DNA of 64,000 nucleotides. Source: Anderseniella sp963698275 (GTDB lineage: Bacteria > Pseudomonadota > Alphaproteobacteria > Rhizobiales > Aestuariivirgaceae). Below, one piece after another: positions 51,650 through 60,392 of this stretch (its first letter is position 1; each line of letters starts with the position of its first letter). The notes below the pieces were generated by a model. That model did no database searches, was not told the origin of the DNA, and saw nothing but the letters and a program-made list of their open reading frames with translations. The DNA lies in the NCBI GenBank assembly GCA_963698275.1, contig CAVOQE010000011.1:1-64000 (forward strand). Reading direction: 5' to 3'. Position numbers and translations under genes: made by a program.

Positions 51650-52633
51650 ATGAGCTTTCATACCATCACTCAAGCCCCGGCCCGATTGAACCGCAGCGAA
51701 CTGGCCGTGCCGGGAAGTCAGCCTCAAATGTTTGAAAAGGCTGCGCAATCTGACGTTGATGTGATTTTTCTGGATCTTGAAGATGCAGTAGCGCCCGACG
51801 ACAAGGTGCAGGCACGCAAGAACATTATCGAAGCCCTGAACGACGTTGACTGGAATACCAAGACCATGTCTGTCCGGATCAATGGCCTGGACACCCATTA
51901 CATGTATCGCGACGTGGTTGACATCCTCGAGCAAGCAGGTGGGCGCCTCGACCTGATCATGATCCCGAAAGTCGGCACCGCTGCGGACGTCTATGCGCTC
52001 GACATGCTGGTGACGCAGGTGGAAACGGCCATGGGGTCAAAAAAGCGGATCGGTTTTGAGCACATTATCGAAACCGCTCTCGGCATGCAGAATGTCAACG
52101 AGATTGCTGCCGCAAGTTCACGCAATGAGTCGCTGCATTTCGGCGTGGCAGATTATGCCGCCTCAACCCGCGCCCGCACCATGGTCATCGGTGGCGTCAA
52201 TGAGGACTATTCGGTGCTGACCGACCCGCTGCCGGACAGTGACGGGGCACGCGAACGCCACTGGGGCGACATGTGGCATCATGCATTGTCCAAAATGGTG
52301 GTTGCGGCACGGGCCAACGGCCTGCGGCCGGTTGACGGGCCGTTCGGGGACTTCTCCGATCCTGAAGGATACACCGCAGCGGCAAAACGCGCTGCAGCGC
52401 TTGGCTATGAAGGCAAGTGGGCCATCCATCCGTCACAGATCGAACTGGCCAACCAGGTGATGAGCCCCGGCAGCGAAGAAGTTGACCGGGCAAGGCGCAT
52501 TCTGGCGGCCATGAAAGAGGCGGCAGAGCAGGGCAAGGGGGCGGTTTCACTGGACGGGCGGTTGATCGACTACGCCTCGATCCGGCAAGCGGAAGTGCTG
52601 GTGGAAAAGGCCAACCAGATTGCCGCGGGCTGA
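51650..52633 (+). CDS. mcl: L-malyl-CoA/beta-methylmalyl-CoA lyase (CitE-like)
   Basis: The CoA-ester lyase has 327 residues from MSFHTITQ, with GGAG 7 nt upstream. RSELAVPGSQPQMFEKA, VIFLDLEDAVAPDDK (Mg-binding Asp/Glu), LDLIMIPKVGTAADV and KWAIHPSQIELAN are typical of Mcl1. It splits malyl-CoA into acetyl-CoA and glyoxylate, or runs the reverse and the beta-methylmalyl-CoA reactions. Divergent from mtkA; together they convert malate to glyoxylate and acetyl-CoA. Confidence 0.93.
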   Translation: MSFHTITQAPARLNRSELAVPGSQPQMFEKAAQSDVDVIFLDLEDAVAPDDKVQARKNIIEALNDVDWNTKTMSVRINGLDTHYMYRDVVDILEQAGGRLDLIMIPKVGTAADVYALDMLVTQVETAMGSKKRIGFEHIIETALGMQNVNEIAAASSRNESLHFGVADYAASTRARTMVIGGVNEDYSVLTDPLPDSDGARERHWGDMWHHALSKMVVAARANGLRPVDGPFGDFSDPEGYTAAAKRAAALGYEGKWAIHPSQIELANQVMSPGSEEVDRARRILAAMKEAAEQGKGAVSLDGRLIDYASIRQAEVLVEKANQIAAG

Positions 52634-53872
52634 CTAACGCTCGTCATCCACTTCGAGCTCAAACACAGATTGCGATGTTTTGGGCAGCGGGGCGAACGGG
52701 CTGCGCTCCAGGCGGTCGTAGGCCGGTCCGAATGCCAGCCGGTATGCGATGTACAGGGCAAACACCGCCAACATGGCGGAAATGAAAACGAACAGTCCGC
52801 TTTCATCGCTGTATTCGATCAATTGTGCTGCGACAGTCGGGCCAATGGCTGCTCCGATCGAGTAGATCAGCAGCAGGCTGCCGCTGGTCTGCACCAGCTT
52901 GTCATTGGAAACATTGTCGTTGGCATGCGCCAGGCACAAGGCGTAGAGCGGCACCATCAGGGCGCCATGCACTGTTGCAAGCGCCAATATCGCCGAAAGA
53001 TCCGTCAGCGGCCAAAAGGCAATCAGCAAACCGGTCGCCACCGTTCCCAGTGCAACCGGCAGGATCACCAGCCGGCGGTCATAATGATCCGACAGTTTGC
53101 CCAGCGGCCATTGTGACAGGGTGCCGCCGAGGACAAAAGCCGCCATCAGCAAGGTGATTTCAAAAACACTCATGTCGCGCAACTGCCCGAAGGTCGGCCC
53201 CAGTGTCCAGAATGCGCCTTCGACGGCACCCACCAGCAAACAGCCGATGGTGCCCACCGGTGAAATCGACAACAGGCCTTTCAGTTCCAGCCTGGCGGTT
53301 GGAATCGGCTTTGGCTCGCTGGTGGGCGTGAGGGCTATAGGTACCACGGACAGGCACAGCAGAAACGTCACCAGCGCAAACAGGGTTTGACCTGCTGTAC
53401 TGGCAACATTGACCAGCAACTGACCAGCCATCGTGGTAACGTTGGCAACGATGATGTAGATCGACAGAACCTGGCCACGGTTGGTGTTGTCGGACTGATC
53501 GTTGAGCCAGCTTTCAATCACCATGTAGGCGATGGCCAGCGCTACGCCTGAGAAAAACCGCAATGCCAGCCAGAGGAAAACATTCGGCCAAAGCGGATAG
53601 AGCAGGGATACTGCGGCTGCGATTGCGACAACGCCGGAGAATGTGCGTATGTGGCCGACGTTTTTCACCAGTGCCGGGCCGAACACGCATCCGAAAACGA
53701 AACCGGTGGCGTAGACGGTGCCGAGATATCCAACCAGCGCAGGCGAGAACTGCTCGATACCGGCCCTGAGCGGCAGCAGCGTCTGGAACAGGGCAACGGC
53801 GGTCAGCAATAATCCGGCGCCCACAAGCAGTGTGGCAATCGTGCGGCGTGAGTTCTTTTCAACCGCAGCCAT
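52634..53872 (-). CDS. MFS transporter (YcaD-like)
   Basis: The protein has 412 residues with 12 hydrophobic helices. ALFQTLLPLRAGIEQFSPAL and RFFSGVALAIAYMVIESWLN resemble the YcaD-type MFS group; MAAFVLGGTLSQWPLGKLSD followed by HYDRR is the repeat motif. The start at MAAVEKN has GAGG 9 nt upstream. It is convergent with mcl (adjacent stops) and divergent from dppA. The substrate is unknown. Confidence 0.88.
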   Translation of the reverse strand: MAAVEKNSRRTIATLLVGAGLLLTAVALFQTLLPLRAGIEQFSPALVGYLGTVYATGFVFGCVFGPALVKNVGHIRTFSGVVAIAAAVSLLYPLWPNVFLWLALRFFSGVALAIAYMVIESWLNDQSDNTNRGQVLSIYIIVANVTTMAGQLLVNVASTAGQTLFALVTFLLCLSVVPIALTPTSEPKPIPTARLELKGLLSISPVGTIGCLLVGAVEGAFWTLGPTFGQLRDMSVFEITLLMAAFVLGGTLSQWPLGKLSDHYDRRLVILPVALGTVATGLLIAFWPLTDLSAILALATVHGALMVPLYALCLAHANDNVSNDKLVQTSGSLLLIYSIGAAIGPTVAAQLIEYSDESGLFVFISAMLAVFALYIAYRLAFGPAYDRLERSPFAPLPKTSQSVFELEVDDER

Positions 53873-53978
53873 GAAACCCGACCTCAAAACAAATTGCCAA
53901 TGCTCACCTTCATTTTTTGGCGACATGGTCGTCAAGTCCGGTCATGCAATTCTTTGAAAATTGGAATCTGTAGGCTTG

Positions 53979-54029
53979 CCGGTCAATTGTCGGCGTTGAG
54001 ATGGAGTCTCACAATAAGTAATTGACCGG
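53979..54029. promoter_or_regulatory. 10-bp perfect inverted repeat between MFS gene and dppA
   Basis: CCGGTCAATT at 53979-53988 and its reverse complement AATTGACCGG at 54020-54029 are separated by 31 bp, three helical turns centre to centre or slightly more. They lie midway in the divergent promoter region, 96 bp before dppA. The two arms could be binding sites of one regulator. Confidence 0.45.
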
Positions 54030-54124
54030 TTTCTACTGTAGGCACAGGTGCTGAAAGATGCTTTCATGCGAAATCCGCCGTGATCGGATGACTTGTCAGT
54101 CTGTAAAACAGGGAGAAGACAACA

Positions 54125-55723
54125 ATGACAAAAATGAAATTACTTATGGCGACCTTGCTGGGCGCCACCATGCTGGCCTCAGGGGCGGCACACTCAAAAA
54201 CACTGGTGTATTGTTCCGAAGGCTCGCCGGAAGGTTTTGATCCGGCACCGTTTACGGCAGGCACAACCTTCGATGCGTCATCCAAGCCATTGTATAACCG
54301 TCTGGTGGAGTTCAAGCGCGGGACGTCGGAAGTGATCCCCGGCCTGGCTGAAAGCTGGGAAGTCTCCAGTGACGGCCTGGAATACACTTTCAAGCTGCGC
54401 AAGGGCGTCAAGTTCCAGACCACTGACTTCTTCACGCCCAGCCGCGACTTCAACGCTGATGACGTCGTGTTCTCGTTTGAACGCCAGTTGAAGAAAGACC
54501 ATCCCTGGAACCAGTATACCGCCGGCATTGCCTGGGAATATTTCAACGGCATGTCGATGCCTGACCTGCTCAAGGCGGTCGAAAAGGTCGATGACAACAC
54601 GGTCAAGTTCGTGCTCAACCGGCCCGAAGCGCCGATGATTGCCAACCTGGCGATGGATTTTGCCTCCATCCTGTCGGCTGAGTACGCCGCCAAGCTGGAA
54701 GCGGATGGCAAGAAGGAATTGCTCAACCAGCAGCCTGTCGGCACCGGTCCGTTCAAGTTCGTTGCCTATCAGAAGGACGCGGTCATCCGCTATGCAGCCC
54801 ATGAAGGATACTGGGCCGGCAAGCAGCCGATCGATGACCTGGTGTTTGCCATCACCACGGATGCCTCGGTACGCCAGCAGAAGCTGAAAGCCGGCGAGTG
54901 CCACGTGGCGCCTTATCCAAACCCGGCGGACCTGGCTGACCTCAAGGCAGATCCGAACCTGCAGGTGATGGAACAGGAAGGCCTCAATGTCGGCTATCTC
55001 GCCTACAACGCGCTGGTAGCGCCGTTCGACAAGCCGGAAGTGCGCAAGGCGCTGAACATGGCTATCAACAAGCAGTCGATACTGGATGCGGTGTTCCAGG
55101 GCGCCGGCAAGGAAGCCAAGAACCCGATTCCGCCGACCATGTGGTCCTACAATGATGCCGTCAAAGACGATCCTTACGATCCGGAAGCCGCCAAGAAGAT
55201 GCTGGAAGCCGCCGGCGTCAAGGATCTGAAAATGAAGATCTGGGCGATGCCGGTACAGCGTCCCTACAATCCGAACGCCCGGCGCATGGCTGAACTGATC
55301 CAGTCGGATTTCTCCAAGATCGGTGTCGGCGTCGAGATCGTGTCCTATGAGTGGGGTGAGTATCTCAAGCTGTCCAAGGAAAAGGACCGTGACGGTGCCG
55401 TGCTGCTGGGCTGGACCGGCGACAATGGCGATCCGGACAACTTCCTGGCCGTGCTGCTTGGCTGTGACGCTGTCGGAGGGTCAAACCGCGCACAATGGTG
55501 CAACAAGGAGTTTGAAGACCTGGTTCAGAAAGCCAAGACCGTGTCGGACAAGGCTGAGCGCACCAAGCTTTATGAAGACGCACAGGTCGTGTTCAAGCGG
55601 GAAGCACCATGGGCAACCATTGCCCATTCGGTGGTATTCATGCCGATGTCGAAAAAGGTGTCAGGCTATGTGATGGACCCGCTGGGCGGTCACTGGTTCG
55701 ACGGCGTCGACCTGGCTGAATAG
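54125..55723 (+). CDS. dppA: Dipeptide ABC transporter substrate-binding protein
   Basis: The periplasmic protein has 532 residues and a signal peptide (LLMATLLGATMLASGAAHS). The mature part is strikingly like E. coli DppA: LVYCSEGSPEGFDPAPFTAG, LNVGYLAYNALVAPFDKPEV, IPPTMWSYND and WAMPVQRPYNPNARRMAELI. Dipeptides are the known substrate of that protein, and haem or aminolevulinate may also be carried. GGGAG precedes the ATG. First gene of the dpp operon. Confidence 0.94.
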   Translation: MTKMKLLMATLLGATMLASGAAHSKTLVYCSEGSPEGFDPAPFTAGTTFDASSKPLYNRLVEFKRGTSEVIPGLAESWEVSSDGLEYTFKLRKGVKFQTTDFFTPSRDFNADDVVFSFERQLKKDHPWNQYTAGIAWEYFNGMSMPDLLKAVEKVDDNTVKFVLNRPEAPMIANLAMDFASILSAEYAAKLEADGKKELLNQQPVGTGPFKFVAYQKDAVIRYAAHEGYWAGKQPIDDLVFAITTDASVRQQKLKAGECHVAPYPNPADLADLKADPNLQVMEQEGLNVGYLAYNALVAPFDKPEVRKALNMAINKQSILDAVFQGAGKEAKNPIPPTMWSYNDAVKDDPYDPEAAKKMLEAAGVKDLKMKIWAMPVQRPYNPNARRMAELIQSDFSKIGVGVEIVSYEWGEYLKLSKEKDRDGAVLLGWTGDNGDPDNFLAVLLGCDAVGGSNRAQWCNKEFEDLVQKAKTVSDKAERTKLYEDAQVVFKREAPWATIAHSVVFMPMSKKVSGYVMDPLGGHWFDGVDLAE

Positions 55724-55796
55724 GCTTGCGCCTGTGACAACAAAAGTGCCCGCCGTGTCCTGAAATTTGCAGAACACGGCGGGAGGTGGGGCTTTC

Positions 55797-56807
55797 ATGT
55801 TTGCATTTCTTCTCCGGCGCATAGGATTGATTATTCCGACTTTCATCGGGGTAACCATTGCGGCGTTTGCGTTTATCAGGGTGCTGCCGGGTGATCCGGT
55901 GGAGCTGATGGCGGGTGAGCGCGGGGTATCACCTGAGCGCCACGCTGCATTGATGAAGCAGTTCGGTTATGACCGGCCGATCTGGGAACAGTATTTCGAC
56001 TACTTTTTTTCAGCACTGCAGGGGGATCTGGGCAATTCGCTGGTGACCAAGAAACCGGTGTGGGACGAATTCTTCACGCTGTTTCCAGCCACGCTGGAAT
56101 TGTCGATCTGCGCCATCATATTTGCCGTCTTTATTGGCGTGCCGGCCGGTATCTACGCGGCCACGCGGCGCGGGTCATGGCCGGATCAAACCATTATGGG
56201 AACGGCGCTGGTTGGCTATTCCATGCCTATTTTCTGGTGGGGACTGCTGCTGATCATCCTGTTTTCCGGCACTTTGGGGTGGACCCCGGTGTCAGGGCGC
56301 ATATCACTGTTGTATTTCTTCAAGCCGGTCACCGGCTTCATGCTGATCGACAGCCTGCTGTCAGGTCAGAAGGGGGCGTTTTCCTCTGCCGTATCGCATC
56401 TCATCCTGCCGACGATCGTGCTGGGCACCATTCCGCTGGCCGTTGTAGCGCGCCAGACCAGGTCTGCCATGCTGGAAGTGCTGAGCGAGGATTATGTGCG
56501 CACCGCGCGGGCCAAGGGCATGTCGCCGATGCGCGTGGTCGGCATTCACGCCTTGCGCAATGCGATGATACCGGTGATCACCACCATTGGCCTGCAGGTC
56601 GGCGTGTTGCTGGCCGGCGCCATTCTCACCGAGACGATCTTTTCATGGCCGGGCATCGGCAAATGGATGGTCGACAGCATTTTCCGGCGCGATTATCCAT
56701 CAGTTCAGGGCGGTCTTTTGATGATTGCGGTCATCGTGATGACGGTGAATCTGATCGTTGACCTGCTGTACGGGCTGGTCAATCCGCGTATCCGGCATGT
56801 GAGGTGA
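55797..56807 (+). CDS. dppB: Dipeptide ABC transporter permease 1
   Basis: The protein has 336 residues with six helices. LLRRIGLIIPTFIGVTIAAF and RVLPGDPVELMAGERG at the N-terminus and VLSEDYVRTARAKGMSPMRV (EAA loop) are DppB/OppB-type. The ATG at 55797 has GGGAGG and GGGG upstream. It follows dppA by 73 bp, which holds AACACGGCGGG as the end of a weak inverted repeat. Confidence 0.93.
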   Translation: MFAFLLRRIGLIIPTFIGVTIAAFAFIRVLPGDPVELMAGERGVSPERHAALMKQFGYDRPIWEQYFDYFFSALQGDLGNSLVTKKPVWDEFFTLFPATLELSICAIIFAVFIGVPAGIYAATRRGSWPDQTIMGTALVGYSMPIFWWGLLLIILFSGTLGWTPVSGRISLLYFFKPVTGFMLIDSLLSGQKGAFSSAVSHLILPTIVLGTIPLAVVARQTRSAMLEVLSEDYVRTARAKGMSPMRVVGIHALRNAMIPVITTIGLQVGVLLAGAILTETIFSWPGIGKWMVDSIFRRDYPSVQGGLLMIAVIVMTVNLIVDLLYGLVNPRIRHVR

Positions 56808-56814
56808 CGATATC

Positions 56815-57726
56815 ATGAGCGAACAAGCCATCGAAGCCGCAACCGATACCCGTGCCACAGGCATGCGCGCGGTGTTGGGCGAGTTCTGGCATTATTTCAG
56901 CGAGAACCGCGGTGCGGTCATCGGCATGTGGTTTTTCCTTGGTGTGTGCATGGTCGCGCTGCTGGCCGACCTGGTTGCACCACATGGCGCAACCACGCAA
57001 TACCGTGATGCACTGCTGACGCCTCCGGTCTGGCAGGACGGCGGCGACTGGCGGTTCCTGCTGGGGACTGACGCGGTAGGCCGTGACATGCTGTCGAGGT
57101 TGATACACGGCAGCCGCTATTCGCTGTTTGTAGGCTGTATCGTCGTGGTGGGTGCCATGGCTGTCGGGGTGACGGTCGGGCTGGTCGCAGGTTTCGTAGG
57201 CGGAACTGTCGATACGCTGATCATGCGGCTGATGGATATCATCCTGTCATTTCCGAGCCTGCTTTTGGCGCTGGTGCTGGTCGCCATACTCGGCCCCAGC
57301 CTGACCAATGCCATGATCGCCATCGCCATTGTGCAACAACCGCATTATGTGCGGCTGACGCGGGCAGCGGTCATGGGTGAGAGAAGCAAGGATTATGTAA
57401 CGGCTGCCAGGGTTGCCGGTGTCAGGCCATTGCGTCTGATGTTTTATACCATCCTGCCCAATTGCATGGCGCCCCTGATTGTCCAGGCAGCATTGTCGTT
57501 TTCCACGGCCATTCTTGATGCAGCGGCCCTCGGATTTCTGGGCATGGGCGCACAGCCGCCGACGCCGGAATGGGGCACCATGCTGGCCGAGGCGCGTGAG
57601 TTTATCCTGCGCGCCTGGTGGGTGGTAACGCTGCCTGGTCTTGCCATCCTGTTCACGGTGCTGGCCATCAACCTGATGGGCGACGGCCTGCGCGATGCGC
57701 TGGACCCGAAGTTGAAGCGGAGCTGA
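56815..57726 (+). CDS. dppC: Dipeptide ABC transporter permease 2
   Basis: The protein has 303 residues with six helices. FLLGTDAVGRDMLSRLIHGS is the DppC/OppC signature, and MGERSKDYVTAARVAGVRPL the EAA loop. It pairs with DppB. It starts 7 bp after the dppB stop. The gene after it (4 bp further) is not a normal dpp gene. Confidence 0.93.
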   Translation: MSEQAIEAATDTRATGMRAVLGEFWHYFSENRGAVIGMWFFLGVCMVALLADLVAPHGATTQYRDALLTPPVWQDGGDWRFLLGTDAVGRDMLSRLIHGSRYSLFVGCIVVVGAMAVGVTVGLVAGFVGGTVDTLIMRLMDIILSFPSLLLALVLVAILGPSLTNAMIAIAIVQQPHYVRLTRAAVMGERSKDYVTAARVAGVRPLRLMFYTILPNCMAPLIVQAALSFSTAILDAAALGFLGMGAQPPTPEWGTMLAEAREFILRAWWVVTLPGLAILFTVLAINLMGDGLRDALDPKLKRS

Positions 57727-57730
57727 GGCG

Positions 57731-58276
57731 ATGTACGGTTCGACACTGATAGGACCGGCACTGATTGCAGCCGTCATAGCGGCTTTGGTCACCATGATCG
57801 GCTGGTATGTGGCGTATCAACGCGAACGCCGGCTGGAAAACGGGCGGCGGGCGGAACGGATCAGGGATTGCAAGATTGCCTTGCGTGCGGAAATCAGCTG
57901 CCATGTGCCGCGCTGGATCCTGCAGGATGAAACCGAACATGTTGAAGAGATGGCCCGCCAGATAATGGCTGGTGCTGGCAAGACACCGCCTTTCACACCC
58001 TTTGTGCCCAAGGAAACGGGCAACCCGGCGTTCGAGGCAATTGTCGGTGAGATACAAATCCTGCCCGGCGACGTCATTGAACCGGTGATCCGGTATTACC
58101 AGCAGGTGGATGTTATCGCGCAACTGGCCGAAGACATGCGCGGTGAACGCTATGCCGCGTTAGAGGCTGAACGCAAGATTGATGTCTACAGGGATTTTAT
58201 AGAATTGCGCACTGAAGCCGGCCGTCTGGCCATCGATGCGATAGACTCACTGGAGCAGTCAAGTGACGACAAGTAG
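57731..58276 (+). CDS. Unknown membrane-anchored protein inside the dpp operon
   Basis: The protein has 181 residues. One N-terminal membrane helix (LIGPALIAAVIAALVTMIGW) is followed by a mostly helical charged cytoplasmic domain (ERRLENGRRAERIRDCKIAL, HVEEMARQIMAG, IDVYRDFIELRTEAG). I recognise no family. It starts 4 bp after dppC and so is probably co-transcribed. dppD follows 131 bp later. It might tune or localise the transporter, or be an insertion of an unrelated gene. Confidence 0.75.
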   Translation: MYGSTLIGPALIAAVIAALVTMIGWYVAYQRERRLENGRRAERIRDCKIALRAEISCHVPRWILQDETEHVEEMARQIMAGAGKTPPFTPFVPKETGNPAFEAIVGEIQILPGDVIEPVIRYYQQVDVIAQLAEDMRGERYAALEAERKIDVYRDFIELRTEAGRLAIDAIDSLEQSSDDK

Positions 58277-58280
58277 CCGT

Positions 58281-58355
58281 TTAATAGCCGGGCTTTGGCC
58301 CTGTCGGTCCATTGATCGGCCGCATAGGCGGCATGGGAAGTGGTTTCGTGCTCAT
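58281..58355 (-). CDS. Candidate 24-residue Pro/Gly-rich peptide, antisense within dpp operon
   Basis: The frame is too short for usual gene calls. The peptide reads MSTKPLPMPPMRPINGP then TGPKPGY. GGAGA sits exactly 6 nt before the ATG, a near-ideal ribosome site. It occupies the only large gap of the dpp operon, on the opposite strand. Pro-rich tiny peptides can be chance, but site, start and stop fit well. Confidence 0.45.
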   Translation of the reverse strand: MSTKPLPMPPMRPINGPTGPKPGY

Positions 58356-58407
58356 GATTTTGTCTCCAGCATTAAGATAATACTACAAAGGTGAAAATTC
58401 AACAACC

Positions 58408-59406
58408 ATGGCCCTTTTAGAGATTGAAAACCTGACGGTAGAATTTGCCACGGCAGGCGGCGCTTTTCGTGCTGTGGACGGGTTGTCGCTGAGCCTGGAT
58501 GCCAGTGACGTGCTGGCCATTGTCGGTGAATCCGGGTCCGGAAAATCGGTTGCCATGCTGGCCATGATGGGCCTGTTGCCGTGGACCGCCACGGTAACCG
58601 CGGACCGGTTGAATTTTGACGGCAAGGACCTGCTCACCCTGTCGGCCCGCCAGCGCCGAGAGGTCGTCGGCAGGGACATTGCCATGATCTTCCAGGAGCC
58701 CATGTCGAGCCTCAATCCGTGTTTCACCGTCGGGTTTCAACTGGGTGAGGCCCTCAGGGTCCATCTGGGCATGTCACGGGCCGAATGCAAGGCGCGCAGC
58801 ATTGAATTGCTGGACCTGGTCGGCATTCCGGCACCTGAAAAACGCCTCAGTGCGTTTCCCCATCAACTGTCAGGCGGCATGAGCCAGCGTGTCATGATTG
58901 CCATGGCGATTTCGTGCAATCCGAAACTGCTGATCGCAGACGAGCCGACAACCGCACTTGATGTGACCATTCAGGCGCAAATCCTCGATCTGCTGCTGAA
59001 CCTGCAGCGCGAGACCGGCATGGGCCTTGTGCTCATTACGCACGACATGGGGGTGGTCGCCGAAACCGCACAACGGGTCTCCGTGCAATATGCCGGACAG
59101 AAGGTTGAGGAACAGCCGGTGGTGGACTTGTTTTCCGAACCGCACCATCCCTACACCGCAGCCTTGCTGGCGGCGTTGCCGGAGCGCGCCACGTCAAAGG
59201 TGCTGCCGTCCATACCCGGTGTGGTGCCGGGCCAGTTCGACAGGCCGGACGGGTGCCTGTTTTCGCCACGGTGTGGCCATGCCACCGATCAGTGCCGCAC
59301 CCAATCACCGACCCGGGCGCCTGCCAGGCTCGGTTCGGCGTTCTGTCACTATCCACTGGTGAAGGGCGAGCCGCAAAACCACCCCGGAAGCGGAGTGGCA
59401 GCATGA
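58408..59406 (+). CDS. dppD: Dipeptide ABC transporter ATP-binding protein 1
   Basis: The protein has 332 residues. Walker A is VGESGSGKSVAMLAMMG, signature LSGGMSQRVMIAMAI, Walker B LLIADEPTTALDVTIQ. The C-terminal oligopeptide-transporter extension has Cys in PDGCLFSPRCGHATDQCRTQ, an iron-sulfur-type cluster region. AAAGGTG upstream is a modest ribosome site. It overlaps dppF by 4 nt. Confidence 0.94.
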   Translation: MALLEIENLTVEFATAGGAFRAVDGLSLSLDASDVLAIVGESGSGKSVAMLAMMGLLPWTATVTADRLNFDGKDLLTLSARQRREVVGRDIAMIFQEPMSSLNPCFTVGFQLGEALRVHLGMSRAECKARSIELLDLVGIPAPEKRLSAFPHQLSGGMSQRVMIAMAISCNPKLLIADEPTTALDVTIQAQILDLLLNLQRETGMGLVLITHDMGVVAETAQRVSVQYAGQKVEEQPVVDLFSEPHHPYTAALLAALPERATSKVLPSIPGVVPGQFDRPDGCLFSPRCGHATDQCRTQSPTRAPARLGSAFCHYPLVKGEPQNHPGSGVAA

Positions 59407-60377
59407 GTGATGAAATCGTCCTGCGCGCAAGCGACCTTAAAAAGCATTACATGCTGCCCGGCAGCCTGTACGCCAGGCCGGCCACGGTAAAGGCGCTGGA
59501 CGGGATCAGCTTCGAGTTAAGCCGGAAAAAGACACTGGCCGTGGTGGGGGAGTCCGGTTGCGGCAAGTCCACCCTGGCGCGTGTGGTGACCATGATCGAG
59601 GAACCCACCGCAGGATCGCTGCAGATCGCCGGCGAGGAACTGGCGGACGGCAACAAGGCTGTGCGCCGCAAATTGCGGCCCAAGGTTCAGATGGTTTTCC
59701 AGAACCCATACGGTTCGCTCAATCCGCGTCAGAAAATCGGTTCGGCGCTGGAAGAACCTTTGATGATGAATACGCCGCTGTCAAAGGCGGAAAGAGGCGA
59801 CAAGGCCAAGGCCATGATGCAGGCCGTCGGCCTGCGTCCCGAACACTATGACCGTTATCCGCACATGTTTTCCGGCGGCCAGCGCCAGCGCATAGCCATC
59901 GCGCGCGCGCTGATGCTGGACCCTGACATACTGGTGCTGGATGAACCAGTGTCGGCACTGGATGTATCGATCCAGGCGCAGGTTCTGAACCTGCTGGGTG
60001 AGTTGCAGGACAAGCTGCAACTGGCCTACCTGTTCATCTCTCATGACCTGTCCGTGGTGAAGCATATCGCCGACGAAGTCATGGTGATGTATCTGGGCAA
60101 ACCGGTTGAACAGGCAGACCGGGAAGTGTTGTTCGACAATCCGCAACACCCCTACACGAAAGCTTTGCTGTCAGCCACGCCGGTGCCTGACCCTGGCCGG
60201 AAGAAAGAACGTGTCCTGCTAAAGGGTGAGTTGCCGTCGCCCATCGATCCGCCGACAGGCTGCGCCTTCCATCCGCGCTGCCCGGTGGTTTTTGACAGGT
60301 GTGCAGCCGAGACGCCGCATTTGCAGCCTGCACACGCTTCGCAGGTGTCATGCCATCTGATGGATGAGGCAAAATAG
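59403..60377 (+). CDS. dppF: Dipeptide ABC transporter ATP-binding protein 2
   Basis: The protein has 324 residues from MSDEIVL, overlapping the dppD stop (ATGA). Walker A is VGESGCGKSTLARVVTM, signature FSGGQRQRIAIARALML, Walker B ILVLDEPVSALDVSIQ. The C-terminal extension has PTGCAFHPRCPVVFDRC. Last gene of the transporter; its stop is 15 bp from the convergent glpK stop. Confidence 0.94.
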   Translation: MSDEIVLRASDLKKHYMLPGSLYARPATVKALDGISFELSRKKTLAVVGESGCGKSTLARVVTMIEEPTAGSLQIAGEELADGNKAVRRKLRPKVQMVFQNPYGSLNPRQKIGSALEEPLMMNTPLSKAERGDKAKAMMQAVGLRPEHYDRYPHMFSGGQRQRIAIARALMLDPDILVLDEPVSALDVSIQAQVLNLLGELQDKLQLAYLFISHDLSVVKHIADEVMVMYLGKPVEQADREVLFDNPQHPYTKALLSATPVPDPGRKKERVLLKGELPSPIDPPTGCAFHPRCPVVFDRCAAETPHLQPAHASQVSCHLMDEAK

Positions 60378-60392
60378 CCGCTCGCAAACTGC

